Assembly (NCBI GenBank): GCA_958496175.1
Contig: OY292274.1
Span: 70,814,630 to 70,878,629 of the forward strand
Reading direction: 5' to 3'
From: Sisyra terminalis
Lineage: Eukaryota > Arthropoda > Insecta > Neuroptera > Sisyridae
Length of the DNA stretch: 64,000 nt
Shown one piece after another: positions 60,649 through 64,000 of the stretch (its first letter is position 1; the number at the start of each line of letters is the position of its first letter). The position numbers were made by a program, and so were the translations under genes. The notes below the pieces were generated by a model, which had not been told where the DNA came from, ran no database searches, and was given only the letters and a program-made list of their open reading frames with translations.

Positions 60649-61430
60649 TAGGATGATTTTTTTTATGACTTTTTTTGATCCCATCGTGAAATTTTGTTGG
60701 AAATACCAAAAAAAAAATTCTCTGAAAGTTTGAGCCCTTAATATTAATTTTAAGTCCTCGACCAAGACGTGTAAAGATTTCCCATTGAAAATACACGGAA
60801 ACTGTGATTTTTTATTTTTAAATTTCTATATCTCAGCGGCATTTCATGGGATCGCTTTTATCGACGATGGTTTTTTCTCAGAATTAAACGCTCTACAAAA
60901 ATGCCCATTGCGACAAAGTCGTAACTCACACCGGTGAGGTAGTACGGGCCACTGAACCTGATTTTTCCATAAAATTCGCGTTTTTTTTACATTTATCTCG
61001 TAAATAACAAGAGCTACGGAAAAACTTGTAGAGAATTTGATTTCCTACAAAAAAGGTCCTGTAGACCAAATCGCTAAGATCAATATTAAACGAGATATTA
61101 AGCCTTGAATTTTATGGAAAAATCAGGTTCAGTGGCCCGTACTACCTCACCGGTGTGAGTTACGACTTTGTCGCAATGGGCAATTTTGTAGAGCGTTTAA
61201 TTCTGAGAAAAAACCACTGTCGGTAAAAGCGATCCCAAGAAATGGCGCTGAGATATAGAAATTTAAAAATAAAAAATCAGAGTTTCCGTGTATTTTCAAT
61301 GGAAAATCTTTACACGTCTTGGTCGAGGAATTAATATTAAGGGCTCAAACTTTCAGAGAATTTTTTTTTTGGTATTTCCAACAAAATTCCTCGATGGGAC
61401 CAAAAAAAGTCAAAAAAAAAATCACCCTAA
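60649..61430. repeat. Family 4 foldback element, full-length copy
   Basis: Starts taggatgattttttttatga and ends aaatcaccctaa. Arms carry gcaatacc-type blocks with gatcccatcgtgaaattttg at the left and the complement near 61385 at the right. The paired cggtgaggtagtacgggcc / ggcccgtactacctcaccg blocks lie inside. Confidence 0.8.
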
Positions 61431-61434
61431 TTAA

Positions 61435-62210
61435 TATGCTTTGATTCCCCATATACTTGAAAACCACACTCTTGATCCTCCTTCAGTTGAGTGTTAATAT
61501 TGGAAATTTCCCTATCGATTCGTTCGAGAAAATTTAATTTTTTTTCGATTATTGAAGTTATGCCAGATATTGTTATCGCTAAAAAGAACATGAGTCACCA
61601 ATTTAATCTATTGAATGGAAATTAGTAATTTTCTGGGAAATATTCATCAATCAACACTGACATATGGTGAAAATTGAATGAAAACGAAATGACAGTTGAA
61701 ACCAATGACAACTTCTCACAAGCGTACATTAGTATACACCGTTTTTTTTTACAAATGTTTACTATAATATTATGCCACACAAACGAAGTCGTATAAATGT
61801 TACCTTGTTAATTCTATAAAGATATTTATTACTTGATGGAATCTTGACAAAACAATACAAGCGAGAGAAAAAATAGGAACATTTAAAAGTCGTTTTTTTT
61901 TTCACTTTATTTGCCCCTTATTGTCAGTTCAGTATAAGAAATTGTGTGATTACCACTAAAGCAACAATTGAAACACTGGGACATAACAATGATAAATTTC
62001 TCTATTCAAAGAACTCGTAGCGAAACAAGAAAAAAGCACGAGAAGCTATAAAAGTCAATTTCCAAAATAAGTACCAATATATACAATACAAAATAATTTT
62101 CTTATGCACCTGGATATTAACTTACATCTCTGTCTCATCTTCCACAGACTGGCATACAAAAAAAAAATTAAATATAGAAAATAATCCTTTTTTTTAAATC
62201 GCTTTTCCAA
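61435..62210. other. AT-rich stretch without recognised genes
   Basis: No exon with a domain signature is seen. A short block (atgacagttgaaaccaatga) recurs near 63495. The minus-strand ORF at 62055-62237 is low in information. Confidence 0.45.
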
Positions 62211-62416
62211 AGATTCCCTTTTTTTGTCATGGCCCAAGGTTTATAAAATACACAGGTTGCTCCATTAGAAAAAAATAATGACGTCATACGAAGAATTTTG
62301 AAATTTGAATCAGTCTAAAGATATGTACAAATTTCTTCTGGATACGTCACGTATCCATCACCATGATGCCACCTATGTATTTTATAAACCTTGGGCCATG
62401 ACAAGAAAAGGGAATT

Positions 62417-63375
62417 TTTTGACGCAACCATCAATTTTATGAGAAAATTTTGTAGGACATTTTTTGTAGAGCACATTTTTTCCTCAAACTTATCTCCATA
62501 AAAGTTTTTGATATTTTTCACAGGTCCTAAGTTAATTAATTAACATAAAAATAATAAATTGTATCTTAAAAATATAATAATTCAGGGAATTTTCAGTTTA
62601 ATGCAAATTACTTAGGACCTGTAAAAAATATCAAAAACTTTTATGGACATAAGTTATAGAAAAAAAAGTGCTCTAAAAAAAATGTTATCATTTTTAACCA
62701 TACGGACATAAGGTTCTGTGGAGGAGGGAATAATTGGCGATTTTGTTAACAACTAAAATATTCTTTTTATTTTAATTAAGTAGCTTAGGATCTGTAAAAA
62801 ATATCAAAAACTTTTATATAGATAAGTTATAGGAAAAAAAGTGCTCTACAAAAAATCCCTATAAAATTTTTTCATAAAATTGATGGTTGCGTCAAAACAT
62901 TGAAAAAATTATTAAAATTTCTCTTTAGTTCAACTTTGACCTCGTATAACTTTTGAAGGAATAAATATATCAAAAACTGGGGGTGGGGGTGTTCCCAAAT
63001 TTCCTTACTTTCACCGAACCCTTCGTAGGCAACCCGAAAAGTGGCGAATTTTGAATTGGTCCATTTTGCCAGTTTATTACCGGGAAAGGTAATTAGAAGG
63101 GGACAGGTAATAAACTGGGAAAATGGACCAATTCAAAATTTGCCACTTTTCGGGTTGCCTACGAAGGGTTCGGTGAAAGTAAGGAAATTTGGGAACACCC
63201 CCACCCCCAGTTTTTGATATATTTATTCCTTCAAAAGTTATACGAGGTCAAAGTTGAACTAAAGAGAAATTTTAATAATTTTTTCAATGTTTTGACGCAA
63301 CCATCAATTTTATGAAAAAATTTTATAGGGATTTTTTGTAGAGCACTTTTTTTCCTATAACTTATTTTTCGCCAC
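62417..63375. repeat. Family 1 foldback pieces with a second palindrome at the centre
   Basis: Family 1 arms occupy about 62417-62690, 62750-62978 and 63211-63375. The piece 62979-63210 is itself a palindrome of about 100-bp arms (gggggtgggggtgttcccaa ... ttgggaacacccccaccccc) around a short loop near 63092-63106. Confidence 0.8.
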
Positions 63376-63595
63376 TTTTCGGGTTGCTTATACACAGGAA
63401 GTATACACACGATCCAATTAAATTTATTATTTGAAAAACTAATAACTTTCTGGAAAATATTTACAGCAAAAATCAGCGTTTGAATGAAACCCAAATGACA
63501 GTTGAAACCAATGACAACAAACAGTTAATTTAAAATTGAGATTTGATATTGATATTAAAAGTAAAATTTATGCTTATGATTATATCATATTTTAG

Positions 63596-63666
63596 ATTAT
63601 TACAAACTACTAAGAATTGATCAGCCATTTCGGGCATTATTCGATGATGCTATGGCAGTGGATTAA
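63596..63666 (+). pseudogene. Very uncertain exon-like stretch with an R-x-D-Q-P-F motif
   Basis: An acceptor-like atatttag (ends 63595) is followed in phase 1 by 23 codons including R-I-D-Q-P-F and a stop at 63666. The motif recalls the (N/D)-R-P-F block of the serpin exons, but there is no loop of normal length and no F-x-G-R. It may be a degraded cassette exon, part of another gene running off the window, or chance. Confidence 0.18.
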
Positions 63667-64000
63667 AAACATTTCCCCTCTACAATGTTAATTTATCAAG
63701 TTAAATATTCATACATTTGATCTGAGTTTTCATTACATAGATGAGCAATGAAATTTTTTATTATCTCATTGGTAAAAGTGTTTTGTATATTTACATCTAA
63801 ATAGCAATTATAATTAGACTAACATAAACTCATTTTCAATTATTACTCCAAAGTCCAAACATTCAGACAATCATTTGTCCTCCAAAAAAAAAAAAAAAAA
63901 ATCATCGGAAATCACCAACGATATGACGCATCGCATTATTTTTACTCATGCCAACAATTTTTTCTTGGAAATATATTCTATACACACATACAATGTTGTG

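Overview
The window reads as AT-rich arthropod DNA, most likely insect. Supporting this are short GT-AG exons with T-rich acceptors, a nose-resistant-to-fluoxetine (NRF-6) acyltransferase, a serpin with cassette exons at its reactive loop (an arrangement known from insects), and dense foldback, Helitron, hAT and jockey-like repeats. The species cannot be told from the sequence. All three genes lie on the + strand and account for essentially all convincing coding sequence. The remainder is intron or spacer filled with non-autonomous transposable elements, most of them long palindromes.

Region 1 (about 0.36-24.05 kb): the 3' part of a hemicentin-like extracellular matrix gene. I could chain 37 exons with every intron phase agreeing, giving 1972 residues to the stop at 24050. 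The order is: the tail of one Ig domain, 13 Ig domains, 4 thrombospondin type 1 repeats, a nidogen G2F domain, EGF-like modules and a fibulin-type C-terminal module. The 5' part (more Ig domains and, in hemicentins, a VWA domain) lies upstream of the window.

Region 2 (24.1-27.3 kb): spacer with a broken non-LTR reverse transcriptase, a foldback element, a tRNA-like relic and a Helitron end. Region 3 (27.30-34.52 kb): a complete 12-exon NRF-6/acyltransferase-3 membrane protein gene of 647 residues, ending with a GC-AG intron. Region 4 (34.5-40.7 kb): spacer made largely of repeats, including one of three copies of a 2-kb repeat.

Region 5 (40.76-54.14 kb, perhaps further): the most interesting locus. 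Three constant exons encode a secreted inhibitory serpin up to the proximal hinge (ending T-E-A-A-A-A-T-G) and stop at a phase-1 donor. Downstream are seven intact alternative last exons. Each has a phase-1 acceptor, a different reactive-centre loop, the serpin C-terminal signature ((N/D)-R-P-F ... F-x-G-R) and its own stop codon. At least one decayed exon sits among them, and one or two weaker relics are possible. One scaffold could therefore yield at least seven inhibitors with different protease specificities. Region 6 (54.1-64 kb) holds repeats, a hAT transposase relic, nested palindromes and one very uncertain exon-like stretch near the end.
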